From Haladaptatus cibarius D43 (GTDB lineage: Archaea > Halobacteriota > Halobacteria > Halobacteriales > Haladaptataceae), in contig NZ_JDTH01000002.1 in the NCBI RefSeq assembly GCF_000710615.1, positions 302,082-366,081 on the forward strand: a DNA stretch of 64,000 bases, given 5' to 3'. A model generated the notes under the pieces. That model was not told the DNA's origin, ran no database searches, and saw only the letters and a list, made by a program, of their open reading frames with translations. Numbering within the stretch: position 1 is the stretch's first letter; each line of letters starts with the position of its first letter. Positions 42,107-51,326 of the stretch are shown piece after piece. The position numbers and the translations under genes are program-made.

Positions 42107-42865
42107 TTACTCTTCCGACTCGTCTTCGTCCTCGTCTTCGAGGATGTCGAGTTCGTCGAGGTAGCCCTCGACTTCGTCGTCGTCCAGCATTCGGAACTGT
42201 TCGCTCTCCACGTCAACCGTGGCGAGGCCGACGCTCGTCGGCGAGAGTTGGTCGTCGTTGACTGTACCGAGGGCCGAAAGTGCGAGGTCGATGCCGCCAT
42301 CCAAGTCCATGCCCTCACTGTAGTTCGTTTCGAGGTAGTCCTGAATCTCGCCGCGGTCTGCGCCGACTGCGAGCGCTTTCCACTCGTATGGCGTGCCCGA
42401 GGGGTCAGTCTCGTACAGGCGTGGTTCGCCGTTCTCGATGCCGCCGATAATGAGCGCGACACCGAACGGGCGCGCGCCGCCGACCTGCGTGTACTGCTGG
42501 ATGTGGTCGGTGACTTCCTTGGTCAACGTCTCGACGCCGATTGGTTCGCCGTAGCGGAGGCGGTTGATTTGCGTCTGTCGTCGCGCGAAGTCGATGAGTT
42601 GGCGAGCGTCCGCGACGTGGCCCGCGCTGGCGATGCCGATGTGGTCGTCGGACTTGTGAAGTTTTTCGACGCTCGTGCGCTCCATGAGCGGCGACCGCGT
42701 GCGTTTATCGACGGCGAGGACGACGCCGCCCTCGGTTCGAACGCCGATGCTTGCGCTTCCTCGTTTGACGGCCTCGCGTGCGTATTCGACTTGGTAGAGG
42801 CGGCCGTCCGGGGAGAAAATGGTAATCCCGCGGTCGTACGCCTGCTGTTGGGCTTGTCCTTGCAT
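42107..42865 (-). CDS. psmA: Proteasome subunit alpha
   Basis: A 252-residue alpha subunit of the 20S proteasome: AYDRGITIFSPDGRLYQVEY is the N-terminal signature that gates the pore; KLHKSDDHIGIASAGHVADA and GGARPFGVALIIGGIE follow. The C-terminus is very acidic (about 20 residues of Asp/Glu), as is common in halophiles. Starts four bases before the rnp2 stop on the minus strand, so transcribed with it. Confidence 0.95.
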   Translation of the reverse strand: MQGQAQQQAYDRGITIFSPDGRLYQVEYAREAVKRGSASIGVRTEGGVVLAVDKRTRSPLMERTSVEKLHKSDDHIGIASAGHVADARQLIDFARRQTQINRLRYGEPIGVETLTKEVTDHIQQYTQVGGARPFGVALIIGGIENGEPRLYETDPSGTPYEWKALAVGADRGEIQDYLETNYSEGMDLDGGIDLALSALGTVNDDQLSPTSVGLATVDVESEQFRMLDDDEVEGYLDELDILEDEDEDESEE

Positions 42866-42869
42866 AGTA

Positions 42870-43349
42870 TCACTCGAAATCGAGTTCCGTCGCGCCGACG
42901 AACGCGCTATCGACCTGTACGTCCAACATTCCGCCCCGAACGACGGCCGGCCGTTTCGCGTCCGCAAACACGACGCTTCTCTCCCCCGAAACTTCCCTGC
43001 GGCAACCTAAATACTTTTCTTCACAACCCCGCACCGTCCCGCTTATACCGCGGACGAAAACGCCGACGGGGTTGCCATGCACCTCGTCGATGCAGGCCAG
43101 CGCCGCCCGTGCTTGGTCAGTGTGCCCGCGGCGAACTCGGACGAGCGCCTCGCCTTCGCCGTCTTCGAACTCGAAGTTGTACACCGTGAGGTCTGCGTCC
43201 GCGCTTCCGGCGTCACCGAGCAGGTTCTGCGCGGCGAACCAGAGGTTTCGCTGGAACGCTCTGCGGTCGATGTCCGCGTCGGGCCAGCCTTCGAGGCCGA
43301 CCGCGAGGTAGCGCCAGTGCGGGCGAAGGTGTTTGGGCAAGTGTTTCAT
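42870..43349 (-). CDS. rnp2: Ribonuclease P protein component 2
   Basis: A 159-residue Pop5-type protein: MKHLPKHLRPHWRYLAVGLE (typical start), FQRNLWFAAQNLLGDAGSAD, and VRVRRGHTDQARAALACIDE. It is a protein part of archaeal RNase P, which matures tRNA 5' ends. The ATG at 43349 fits family length. Upstream on its strand lies the dispersed repeat region 43533-43813, which separates it from methyltransferase-rnp3. Confidence 0.9.
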   Translation of the reverse strand: MKHLPKHLRPHWRYLAVGLEGWPDADIDRRAFQRNLWFAAQNLLGDAGSADADLTVYNFEFEDGEGEALVRVRRGHTDQARAALACIDEVHGNPVGVFVRGISGTVRGCEEKYLGCRREVSGERSVVFADAKRPAVVRGGMLDVQVDSAFVGATELDFE

Positions 43350-44016
43350 TTCGGGGTTCTGGTTTGTGGGTTGGTCGTCGGTGGGTTTCAATCGTGTGTT
43401 CTCGCGGCGATGATGTGGTGAGTTTGGCGAGTTTTAGGCAATTGGAATTGGAGAAGTATGCAAAGTGGAACCGAAGTAAGCAACAAAAGAAAACGGGACG
43501 GATGGGTCGCTAGGTATTGCAGGCAACAATGAAACTGCCACCGCACCGCCAGTGTCTCCACTCCTCCCCGCCAGCGCAGAGGTGCATTCGTGCCTCACTG
43601 TCGTTCGTCACTCATGCGAACGCGCTGGCGCAACCATGTGGCTGAGTAAGCAAGCGATGTGGCGCGCGCTGGCGAGGCTTCGAGGAGTTACCTCCGAGAA
43701 GTCTTGCTGCCAGCGTGCGAGGGATGACCGAGTGAAACGAGGGAATTGGTTGGGGGGGCGTGTGGCCTTTGCGGCGTGGAGGCGGTCGTTTGGAGTCGGG
43801 ACTTGTTGCCGATAAAACTCCACCACTCTCGGTGTCATCTCGCAGATTTCGTTGTCGTGGCGATCATGTGTTGTCGTGACTTGCTTCCCAAAGACGGAAC
43901 CGAGTTCACATCGCGCGCCACTGGTTCTCATGAGAGTTTTAGTGGAGTCACAAATCGCCAACTATACAGAACAACCCTAAAGCGGGAACAATCGACACCA
44001 TACCCCCTAACTGCGA
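43350..44016. other. 667-bp non-coding region with repeat pair and border fragment
   Basis: Contains the repeat pair at 43533-43813 and, around 43857-43886, an isolated border motif TCATGTGTTGTCGTGACTTG similar to the edge of copy B (TCATGTATTGTCGTGATTTG). This extra piece suggests a further decayed copy. No gene is supported. Confidence 0.55.
43533..43813. repeat. Dispersed hairpin repeat, mixed pair (copy D)
   Basis: The left part (43533-43671) belongs to a second subfamily: TGCCACCGCACCGCCAGTGT, CCACTCCTCCCCGCCAGCGC, then GCGCTGGCGCAACCATG and GCAAGCGATGTGGCGC. The right part, inverted, is the main family: on the minus strand GACTCCAAACGACCGCCTCC, CGGTCATCCCTCGCACGCTG, a hairpin CTTCTCGGAGGTAACTCCTC then GAAG, and the end GCCAGCGCGCGCCACATC. 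The left subfamily also occurs at 63825. Confidence 0.75.
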
Positions 44017-44631
44017 TTATTCCCCGTATCGCTCTGCAACCAGCACGCCGACTTGCTCGTGAACGCGCTCGACGGCAGTCAGCGAAAATCCGTTGTCCGT
44101 CAGCACGTCTGCGAGATGGCCGACCGTCGAAGGGTCATCGACTTCGGGGCTGTAAAACGGCTCTTCGGGGTCTGGCGTGCCGAAGAACATCACGTCGCCC
44201 AACACGAATTTCTCCGGTGCGAGTCCAGCAATCACTTCGATTGCTTCGCGCTTTTCCTCCTCCGAGAGGTGGTGCATGGCGAAGTTGGAGACGACGACGT
44301 CGATGTCCTCCCCTTCGACATTCGGCTCCCGAAATCGACCCGCTCCGAACTCGACGTTTTCGAGTGCGTTTACCTCGGCCTTCTTCCGGCCTTCGTCCAT
44401 CATCCCCTCGCTGATGTCGCGGGCGACGACTCGCTTCGCGTCGGGTGCCAGCGCGAGTGCGATGGCACCGGTTCCGGTTCCCAAATCGAGGACGGTGTCT
44501 TCTCCGCTCGGGTTGGCGTGTTCGACCACGAGGCTAACGCAGGCGCGGTACTCGTCGCTGTCCTGTGAGTCGTCGTAGTCGCCAGCGATTTTTGAAAAGC
44601 GGTTTGCGTGTTCTTCAATCGTCTTCTTCAT
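44017..44631 (-). CDS. Class I SAM-dependent methyltransferase
   Basis: A 204-residue protein starting MKKTIEEHANRFSKIAGDYD, with motif I TVLDLGTGTGAIALALAPDA, acidic residue after strand 2 in VVARDISEGMM, and VVVSNFAMHHLSEEEKREAI. It overlaps the end of rnp3 by 17 bases and is probably co-transcribed. A role in RNA modification is possible from context but not shown. Confidence 0.85.
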   Translation of the reverse strand: MKKTIEEHANRFSKIAGDYDDSQDSDEYRACVSLVVEHANPSGEDTVLDLGTGTGAIALALAPDAKRVVARDISEGMMDEGRKKAEVNALENVEFGAGRFREPNVEGEDIDVVVSNFAMHHLSEEEKREAIEVIAGLAPEKFVLGDVMFFGTPDPEEPFYSPEVDDPSTVGHLADVLTDNGFSLTAVERVHEQVGVLVAERYGE

Positions 44632-45319
44632 ACCGCCCACGTTTCACGCCGGGGGCTATGAAATCGTCGGAGCGAATCGTTCGGTTTCGCTCGGCCAGTT
44701 TCTTCCACTCCCGAAGCCCCGTCTCGACCTGCTCGGCGGAAAATCCAATCGTCTCGCCGACGGCCACCAGTTCGCGGGGGGCGCGCAGTTGCAGATGGGA
44801 GTGTGCGTCCGCGCTGACGACGAACGGCGTGTCGTATTTCGTGACGATTTCGCGTAGTTTCCGTAGGTCTTTGATGGCCTGCACCCGCCTTCCGCCGTCG
44901 GCGCGGAGGACGCGCGAGAAGTTGAACTCGACCCTGACGCCGTGTTCTTTCGCGGCTTTTGCCAGCACGTGATTGAAATCGCCGCGATTCTCCATGGGAT
45001 GGGCGAGCACGTCGATTCGCTCTTCCTCAACGGCGAAGCGGTTGAGTTTCGACGTGCCGCCGTGAAACAGGAGAATCGTCGATTTCGGTCGGAAGTTTCC
45101 GACGTGCCCGCTGGCCTGTGAGGGGTTGTCCGCGCGGATTTCGAGGCCGTCAACTACGTCCACGTCGTATTCGTCGCTTACCTTCTCGGCGTCGAACTCC
45201 CCCCGCGAATCGCCGTGGTTCCGGACGACGATACCGTCGAATCCGTACTCTGCGGCCGTGGCCGCAAAGCGCGCGACGGTGCTGTCCCCGTCCGGAACGG
45301 CGTGGACGCTTTCGTACAT
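44615..45319 (-). CDS. rnp3: Ribonuclease P protein component 3
   Basis: A 234-residue Rpp30-type TIM-barrel protein: MYESVHAVPDGDSTVARFAA, GFDGIVVRNHGD, ERIDVLAHPMENRGDFNHVL and FVVSADAHSHLQLRAPREL. Part of archaeal RNase P together with Rnp2. In related genomes rnp3, a methyltransferase, rnp2, psmA and SBDS are adjacent; here a repeat-bearing gap of 667 bp splits that order. Confidence 0.9.
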   Translation of the reverse strand: MYESVHAVPDGDSTVARFAATAAEYGFDGIVVRNHGDSRGEFDAEKVSDEYDVDVVDGLEIRADNPSQASGHVGNFRPKSTILLFHGGTSKLNRFAVEEERIDVLAHPMENRGDFNHVLAKAAKEHGVRVEFNFSRVLRADGGRRVQAIKDLRKLREIVTKYDTPFVVSADAHSHLQLRAPRELVAVGETIGFSAEQVETGLREWKKLAERNRTIRSDDFIAPGVKRGRYEEDD

Positions 45320-45490
45320 CGTTCGACTGTCGGACAGCGTGAGACTTGGTGCTTGCGACTCTCCGCGATTATTTTTTCTCTGCCTGCTCGCTCGATTCGG
45401 AAGGGATTTGCCTTTCGGACCGAACAGGACACGTAAGCCCAAGGGGTTTTGCCGCTTCGAAACTAAGGGCCGAAAAGGTTCAGTAACAGA

Positions 45491-46555
45491 ATGGACAGCC
45501 ACCCACCGACTCCCGCGAGTTCCGACCAGTCAACCCGCGCCGACCTCGATTGGTGTCACGAGGCGGTGCAAGGGGTTTCCCGCACGTTCGCCATCACAAT
45601 CGACTTACTCGAAGAGCCGATGGCGGATGCCATCTGCGTCGGTTATCTACTCTGTCGCGTCGCGGATACGATTGAGGACGCAGGACACATCCCACCGGAC
45701 GAACAGACGCGTCTCCTCCAGCAGTACAACGACGTACTCGACCCCGACGAACCGACAACGGTAGACGAGTTTCACGCCAGCGCGGAGCAGTGGATTCCGG
45801 ACGACGGGGGCGACGACTGGGCTGTCGTCGAACACGCCCCCCGAGTGGTGGATACGTTCGCAACCTGCCCGGAATCAGTCCGGCAAGCAGTCAGACCGCC
45901 GGTTCGGGAACTCGTCGGCGGGATGGCGATGTTCGTGGAGCGCTACGACGACACCGGTGGCCTCCGCATCCGCACGCTTCCGGAACTCGAAGAGTACTGT
46001 TACTACGTCGCGGGAACGGTCGGCGAACTCATCACGAACCTCGTCTGTCGCGGCGCGGACGACGACCAAGCCGACCGACTGCGGGAAAATTCGGAGTCGT
46101 TCGCCCTCCTCCTCCAACTGGTGAACGTCTCGAAGGACGTGTACGTGGATTACCACGACGAGAACAACGTCTACCTCCCGGCGACGTGGCTGGACGACGA
46201 GGGCGTCCCGCAGGACGCCCTCTGCGACCCGGAACATCACGACGACGTCGCGGGTGTCGTCGCCCGCACCGCGGAGCACGCAGATGGCTTCGCCGACGAC
46301 GCCCAAACCTACTTGGAGAGCATGCCACAGACGCAGGGCAATCGCCTCGTCGCGTGGACGATTCCGTACCTCCTCGCGGTCGGTACCCTCCGCGAGGTGA
46401 AAAAACGTCCCGAAGACGCCCTTCGGCGCGCCGGAATCAAGGTGTCGCGGGAGGAAGTGCACGCGCTCATCGGTTCGCTCTCGGGCGGCGTTGACCGCGA
46501 CATGCTCGGCGAACTGCGCCGGACGATTGCGGAGCGGCCCTTCCATCGGGCCTAA
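45491..46555 (+). CDS. Squalene/phytoene synthase-family prenyltransferase, probably squalene synthase
   Basis: A 354-residue trans-isoprenyl diphosphate head-to-head synthase. The first Asp motif is LLCRVADTIEDAG and the second region is LLQLVNVSKDVYVDYHDENN; EEYCYYVAGTVGELITNLVC is also typical. It couples two farnesyl (squalene) or geranylgeranyl (phytoene) diphosphates. The length and VYLPATWL block lean towards farnesyl-diphosphate farnesyltransferase, but carotenoid synthesis is not excluded. Confidence 0.8.
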   Translation: MDSHPPTPASSDQSTRADLDWCHEAVQGVSRTFAITIDLLEEPMADAICVGYLLCRVADTIEDAGHIPPDEQTRLLQQYNDVLDPDEPTTVDEFHASAEQWIPDDGGDDWAVVEHAPRVVDTFATCPESVRQAVRPPVRELVGGMAMFVERYDDTGGLRIRTLPELEEYCYYVAGTVGELITNLVCRGADDDQADRLRENSESFALLLQLVNVSKDVYVDYHDENNVYLPATWLDDEGVPQDALCDPEHHDDVAGVVARTAEHADGFADDAQTYLESMPQTQGNRLVAWTIPYLLAVGTLREVKKRPEDALRRAGIKVSREEVHALIGSLSGGVDRDMLGELRRTIAERPFHRA

Positions 46556-46566
46556 CTGAACTGGTT

Positions 46567-47151
46567 TTACGTCGAAGGACTGGACACCGTCGCGTTCGCC
46601 CACGTTCGTTCCGGCTGAGCATTCGGTGTAAAACGGTCACACTCCGACCTGAGTGGACTCGTAACCGAAGCGGAACAGCCGGAGTAGTTCCCGTTTTCCA
46701 GCCAGAGAACACGATATCCGTGTGCATCAGGCAGGATTCCCTCCGGTGACCCTCCCGAAAGTTCGAGCGTTAGCCGGTACCGGACGGCCGTCTGGCAGGC
46801 GTCGTCCGACGACCCGTCGGACTCCGAATCGAGGTGAACCCGGAACGTGCTCATGTCGGCCCCGGGGGGAGACGTTCGCTCCGTCCAAATCGAGATGTTG
46901 GCGTCGGCGCTGTTCGTCCGTATTGTCGTCGTTTTAGACATTTTGCCGCCACCCGTCGAGGAACTCGCATACTTGCGCATCTCGTCAACACAACCGGAGT
47001 CCAATCGCTCGAACTCCGTGACCGTCATCTCCGTCGGGCCGGTGTGGTCTGAAAACAGCGGGAGCGCGTTGACCCCGTTCGGACTGCCCCCGACGATGAC
47101 GATGCCGACGATGGCGACGAGGAGGAGGACTCGTTTCGGGTCGGAAACCAT
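46567..47151 (-). CDS. Exported hypothetical protein
   Basis: A 194-residue protein with an N-terminal hydrophobic signal or anchor (RVLLLVAIVGIVIVGGS, residues 7-23), then a beta-rich soluble part with four cysteines (SGCVDEMR, DDACQTAVRYRLTL, YSGCSASV, SECDRF) that could form disulfides outside the cell. No known domain. Convergent with the squalene synthase gene. Confidence 0.65.
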   Translation of the reverse strand: MVSDPKRVLLLVAIVGIVIVGGSPNGVNALPLFSDHTGPTEMTVTEFERLDSGCVDEMRKYASSSTGGGKMSKTTTIRTNSADANISIWTERTSPPGADMSTFRVHLDSESDGSSDDACQTAVRYRLTLELSGGSPEGILPDAHGYRVLWLENGNYSGCSASVTSPLRSECDRFTPNAQPERTWANATVSSPST

Positions 47152-47199
47152 ACGTCGGGATTAGATGGAGAGCTGATAAGAACCCCGATTTGTCAGTAG

Positions 47200-47808
47200 T
47201 TATTGGGTCGGCGGTGTTGAACTCCCGGGTGCAGAATCAACAAAGTTCGCAAACCACCCCGACAGGAAGAACAGCCACGTCGTAGAGAGAGCGACACCGA
47301 TTCCGACGACGACTGCTTGGACGAGGAACGTCGGTTCGCCGACGAATGCGTTGCTGAGGATGACCATTCCACCATAGACAACGAGGAGCGGCCACCCGAT
47401 GACGACGCCGAGGAGTCGAACGAGCGTTTCGACTTCTTGCGGAAATACGAGTGTTGACGCAGTCACGAGGTACGTTCCGAGCGCAATCGAGATGAGCGCG
47501 AACGCGACAAGCGCCGTGTTCGACGGCCGAAACAGGAGGCGCTTCCATCCCGACAAGGAATCGTCCCTAGAATCCGGATTTAAAACACGAACCACGAGGA
47601 ACGCGACGAGATAGCTTACCGCGATTGCTCCGGCAGTTAGCGCGAGGATTCGCGGAAGCATCGTCAGCAGTTCGGCAGTTGTCGGATGGCTCACGGCGCT
47701 GAAACCGGTATCCCGAAACACGAACCAGAGCTGTGGATAGAGGGTCGCGGCGAACGGGAACGCGAGACTTCGACTGGGACGAAGTGCGCGGAGTTTGGGG
47801 AGGGCCAT
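47200..47808 (-). CDS. Hypothetical multi-pass membrane protein
   Basis: A 202-residue protein with about four to five helices: LRPSRSLAFPFAATLYPQLW, MLPRILALTAGAIAVSYLVA, ALVAFALISIALGTYLVTAS, GWPLLVVYGGMVILSNAF and VVVGIGVALSTTWLFFLSGW. No conserved motif is recognised. It is on the same strand as the exported gene but 48 bases apart. Confidence 0.7.
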   Translation of the reverse strand: MALPKLRALRPSRSLAFPFAATLYPQLWFVFRDTGFSAVSHPTTAELLTMLPRILALTAGAIAVSYLVAFLVVRVLNPDSRDDSLSGWKRLLFRPSNTALVAFALISIALGTYLVTASTLVFPQEVETLVRLLGVVIGWPLLVVYGGMVILSNAFVGEPTFLVQAVVVGIGVALSTTWLFFLSGWFANFVDSAPGSSTPPTQ

Positions 47809-47915
47809 TGGTTAATATTCGTTCTCGTATGGTTTCAATATTTATACAATTTTGTGTCGGAGCTATCGGCATCGACGAAATGGTCGCAAAACGGTAAACG
47901 GACAGAAGTCGGGTT

Positions 47916-48773
47916 TCAGTACTCGTAGAAGCCTTTGCCGGTCTTCTTGCCCAAATCGCCCGCGTCAACCTTGCGCTTCAGCAGGTAGGCCGGTTTGTAT
48001 CGGTCGCCCAATTCGGTGAACAGGGTTTCGCTGGCGTCGAGACAGATGTCCAGTCCGATGTGGTCGGCGAGCGTGAGCGGCCCCATCGGGACGTTCGTTC
48101 CGAGGGTCATGCCTTTGTCAATGTCTTCCTTGCTGGCGACACCTTCGTCGTAGGCCCGAATACCCTCGTTAATCCACGGCATGAGGATGCGATTGGTGAC
48201 GAAACCGGGTTTGTCGTCGGACTCCCACGTCTCCTTGTCGAGGTCTTCCGCAAGGTTGTGAGCGAGCGTCACGACTTCGTCGTCGGTTTTCTCGCCGACG
48301 ACGAGTTCGACGCCCTTCATGATTGGAACCGGGTTCATGAAGTGCAGACCGACCACGAGTTCCTCGCGGTCGGTCACGCTGGCGATGGTCGTAATCGAGA
48401 GCGTGCTGGTGTTCGTGGCGAGCACGACATCTTCGGGGAGAACTTCGTCCAGTTCCGCGAAGATATCCTGCTTGATGTCCATGTTTTCGACGGCGGCCTC
48501 GACGACCAAATCGCAGTCCGCGAGGTCTTCTAAGTCGGTCGTACCCGTGATTCGGCTGACTGCTTCGTCGGCCTCGCCGTCGCTTATTTTGTCCTTGCTG
48601 ACGAAGCGGTCGAGGCTGTTTTCGATGGTGTCGAAGCCGTTCTCTACGAATTCCTCTTTGATGTCGCGCATGACCACGTCGTAGCCGCTCGTGGCGGCCA
48701 CTTGCGCGATGCCGCTACCCATGGTGCCTGCGCCGATGACGCCGATACTGTCGATGTCGGAAAGCGAACGCAT
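47916..48773 (-). CDS. hbd: 3-hydroxyacyl-CoA dehydrogenase
   Basis: A 285-residue short HAD enzyme: [20 protein letters not shown] (NAD site), [40 protein letters not shown] with the catalytic His, and [20 protein letters not shown]. It oxidises 3-hydroxyacyl-CoA in beta-oxidation or related CoA pathways. Start at ATG 48773 fits; an upstream in-frame ATG would add 71 unrelated residues. Confidence 0.9.
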   Translation of the reverse strand: MRSLSDIDSIGVIGAGTMGSGIAQVAATSGYDVVMRDIKEEFVENGFDTIENSLDRFVSKDKISDGEADEAVSRITGTTDLEDLADCDLVVEAAVENMDIKQDIFAELDEVLPEDVVLATNTSTLSITTIASVTDREELVVGLHFMNPVPIMKGVELVVGEKTDDEVVTLAHNLAEDLDKETWESDDKPGFVTNRILMPWINEGIRAYDEGVASKEDIDKGMTLGTNVPMGPLTLADHIGLDICLDASETLFTELGDRYKPAYLLKRKVDAGDLGKKTGKGFYEY

Positions 48774-48911
48774 GACCGAGAATGCTTTGGGAACGGTTGT
48801 AAGGATAGCGAAATGCGCATCCGCAGTATTTGTAGATATTGATAAATTACCGATTTTCGAGGATAGTAATTGAATAAATAGGTCTTGTGGCGAAACATTC
48901 AAGTTGGGTGA

Positions 48912-49517
48912 GTGGGAGGGCAAAACGAATCGGTGAGGGTTGTGACCGAAAACGACATTACTGGGAGAGAGGCCGAAACCGTTCATCCGACGGACATAGC
49001 GTTCGTCGGGCCAGCGACGGCGACGGTCATCGAGGATGCCGACTTCGAAGTTGGAGCGATTCAGAACCGAACCGTCTCGTACGAGATGTTACGCGAGGCA
49101 GGCGTCAATCCGGGAGTTGCTGGCCGTCTGCGCAAGGAACATTCCCTCTCGTGGTCGTTCGAATCCGGCAACGACCTCACGGACAGGTCGAACAAGATTC
49201 GCGGCCTGAAGGACGACGAACGCGCGTGGATTGCCGCCAGTTCCGGCGATTGGGAACAGCAATCGACCGAAACCGCCACGACCGACGGGAGTGGCAATGC
49301 CGAAGCGGAGGAAGCGGCGTGGCGCGACCGGAGCAGTCCCGACCCGGTGACCGACGTGCCGGAAATAGACAATCGCCTCGCAAACGAACTCGCGGAAGCA
49401 GGCATTACGTCGGTTCGAAGTATGGCCATCGCCGACCCGGAACGGGTTGCCGACTCGCTTTCGTTCGATTTCGAACGAGTGAATCGGTGGCGCGACGCTG
49501 CTCGCACCTTGCTGTGA
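48912..49517 (+). CDS. Haloarchaeal protein with helix-hairpin-helix motifs
   Basis: A 201-residue protein. Two HhH-like units are seen, one near the start ([20 protein letters not shown]) and one at the end ([20 protein letters not shown]), separated by an acidic linker. HhH pairs bind DNA backbone without sequence preference. The start is a GTG at 48912; GTG at 48933 or 48942 are equally possible. Function unknown. Confidence 0.65.
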   Translation: MGGQNESVRVVTENDITGREAETVHPTDIAFVGPATATVIEDADFEVGAIQNRTVSYEMLREAGVNPGVAGRLRKEHSLSWSFESGNDLTDRSNKIRGLKDDERAWIAASSGDWEQQSTETATTDGSGNAEAEEAAWRDRSSPDPVTDVPEIDNRLANELAEAGITSVRSMAIADPERVADSLSFDFERVNRWRDAARTLL

Positions 49518-49657
49518 CCTCCACGACATTCGCTATAAATTTACTACAATCGTAGTTCTCAGAACGGACTATAGACATATCGAGCGCTATGAAAACGCGG
49601 GTTTCGGCGCGCGCGCGACCAGTAGACTCATATGGTTCGTCGGTGCAGTTCGGAACG

Positions 49658-50449
49658 ATGATTCCGCTGACTGACTCGCAAGTCACGCGAGACGGCAAAG
49701 CACTTATTCTGGCGATGGATCACGGTCTGGAACACGGCCCTTCGGCCGACTTTAGCTCCGTTCCGGACACGCTCCACCCCGAGAAAATCTTCGAAACTGC
49801 GACCCACGACGCTGTTACCTGCCTCGCAGTGCAGAAAGGTGTTGCAGAGACGTACTACCCCTCCTACGACGACGACGTGAATCTGCTCGCCAAACTCAAC
49901 GGCACGAGCAACCTCTGGATGGGCGAACCGTACTCGCCGAAAAACTGGACGGTCGATTACGCTGCCGAACTCGGCGCGGACGCGGTCGGCTACACCGTCT
50001 ACTCCGGTTCGAACCACGAGACGAAGATGTACGAGGACTTCCGCGACGTGCAGGAGCGAGCACACCGCGAATACGACATGCCCGTCGTCATGTGGTCGTA
50101 CCCGCGCGGACAGGGACTCAAAAACGACACCAAGGAAAGTACTATCGCCTACGCGACTCGAATCGCGCTCGAAATCGGTGCAGACATGGCGAAGGTCAAG
50201 TACCCCGGTTCCCGCGAGGCCATGGAATGGGCCGTTAAATCCGCCGCCGACATGCCCGTCGTCATGAGCGGTGGCTCGAAAACCAGCGACTACGATTTCC
50301 TCTCCAGCGTCGAAGCCGTAATGGACGCGGGCGGTTCGGGACTCGCAGTCGGTCGCAACGTCTGGCAGCGCGACGACCCAGAGGGCATTCTCGACGCGCT
50401 CGAAAAGGTCATCTTCGAGGACGCGACTGCTGACGAAGCACTCGACTAA
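49658..50449 (+). CDS. fba: Fructose-bisphosphate aldolase, archaeal class I
   Basis: A 263-residue DhnA/archaeal aldolase: LILAMDHGLEHGPSADFSSV, VMWSYPRGQGLKNDTKESTI, and the Schiff-base Lys in DMAKVKYPGSREAM. It reversibly joins DHAP and glyceraldehyde 3-phosphate. Its stop and the next start share TAATG, coupling it to FBPase and giving a gluconeogenic operon. The start at 49658 (MIPLTDSQVTRDG) is the family start. Confidence 0.9.
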   Translation: MIPLTDSQVTRDGKALILAMDHGLEHGPSADFSSVPDTLHPEKIFETATHDAVTCLAVQKGVAETYYPSYDDDVNLLAKLNGTSNLWMGEPYSPKNWTVDYAAELGADAVGYTVYSGSNHETKMYEDFRDVQERAHREYDMPVVMWSYPRGQGLKNDTKESTIAYATRIALEIGADMAKVKYPGSREAMEWAVKSAADMPVVMSGGSKTSDYDFLSSVEAVMDAGGSGLAVGRNVWQRDDPEGILDALEKVIFEDATADEALD

Positions 50450-51285
50450 TGGAGACACTCGACACAATCATCGAGGCCGTTTCGACCTCTGCGCCCGTCA
50501 TCCGTGGTGGACTCGCTGGACGTCGCCGGAAAGCCGACGAGGAAAACCCCAGCGGCGAAACTCAGATGGCGGCGGACGTGTGGGCCGACGAGTACCTCGA
50601 AGCCGAACTGACGGCTATCGACGGCGTCGGCGAATTCGCCAGCGAGGAGCGCGAGGGCGTCATCGACTGCGGTGACGGCCTCTCGGTCGCAATCGACCCG
50701 CTCGATGGTTCGTCGAACATCAAATCGAACAACTCGATGGGAACCATCGTTGGCGTTTACGACGCCCCCCTACCAGCGTCGGGCCGAAACCTCGTCATGG
50801 CGGCCTACGTCCTGTTCGGGCCGATTACGACGATGATGGTCGCCCGCGAGGGAACCGTGACGGAGTACGTCATCGAGGACGGCGACCGCAGATCGGTCAA
50901 AGAAGACCTGACGCTTCCCGCAGAACCGGTCGTCTACGGTTTCGGCGGGCGCGTCCCGGACTGGTTCGATGAGTTCGCCGACTACGCGCGCGAAATCGAG
51001 AGCGAACTCAAACTTCGCTACGGCGGGTCGATGATAGGCGATATGAATCAGGTGATGACCTACGGCGGCGTGTTCGCTTATCCCGGCCTGCAATCGCGCC
51101 CCGAAGGGAAACTCCGACTGCAGTTCGAAGGGAATCCAATCGGATACATCATCGAATCCGCAGGCGGGCGGTCGTCCGACGGCGACCGGTCGCTGTTGGA
51201 CATCGAACCGGACGAACTTCACCAACGAGTGCCGGTGCACCTCGGTAACGAGGAACTCATCGAGCGACTCGAATCGACGCTGTAA
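50449..51285 (+). CDS. fbp: Class I fructose-1,6-bisphosphatase
   Basis: A 278-residue FBPase. The metal/substrate motif is LSVAIDPLDGSSNIKSNNSM; KLRYGGSMIGDMNQVMTYGG and LQFEGNPIGYIIESAGGRSS are further blocks. It hydrolyses fructose-1,6-bisphosphate in gluconeogenesis, matching the aldolase gene to which it is coupled by TAATG. Confidence 0.95.
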   Translation: METLDTIIEAVSTSAPVIRGGLAGRRRKADEENPSGETQMAADVWADEYLEAELTAIDGVGEFASEEREGVIDCGDGLSVAIDPLDGSSNIKSNNSMGTIVGVYDAPLPASGRNLVMAAYVLFGPITTMMVAREGTVTEYVIEDGDRRSVKEDLTLPAEPVVYGFGGRVPDWFDEFADYAREIESELKLRYGGSMIGDMNQVMTYGGVFAYPGLQSRPEGKLRLQFEGNPIGYIIESAGGRSSDGDRSLLDIEPDELHQRVPVHLGNEELIERLESTL

Positions 51286-51326
51286 CCAGCTTCGGCTTCG
51301 ACCGAACGATTCTTTTTCCGACTCGA

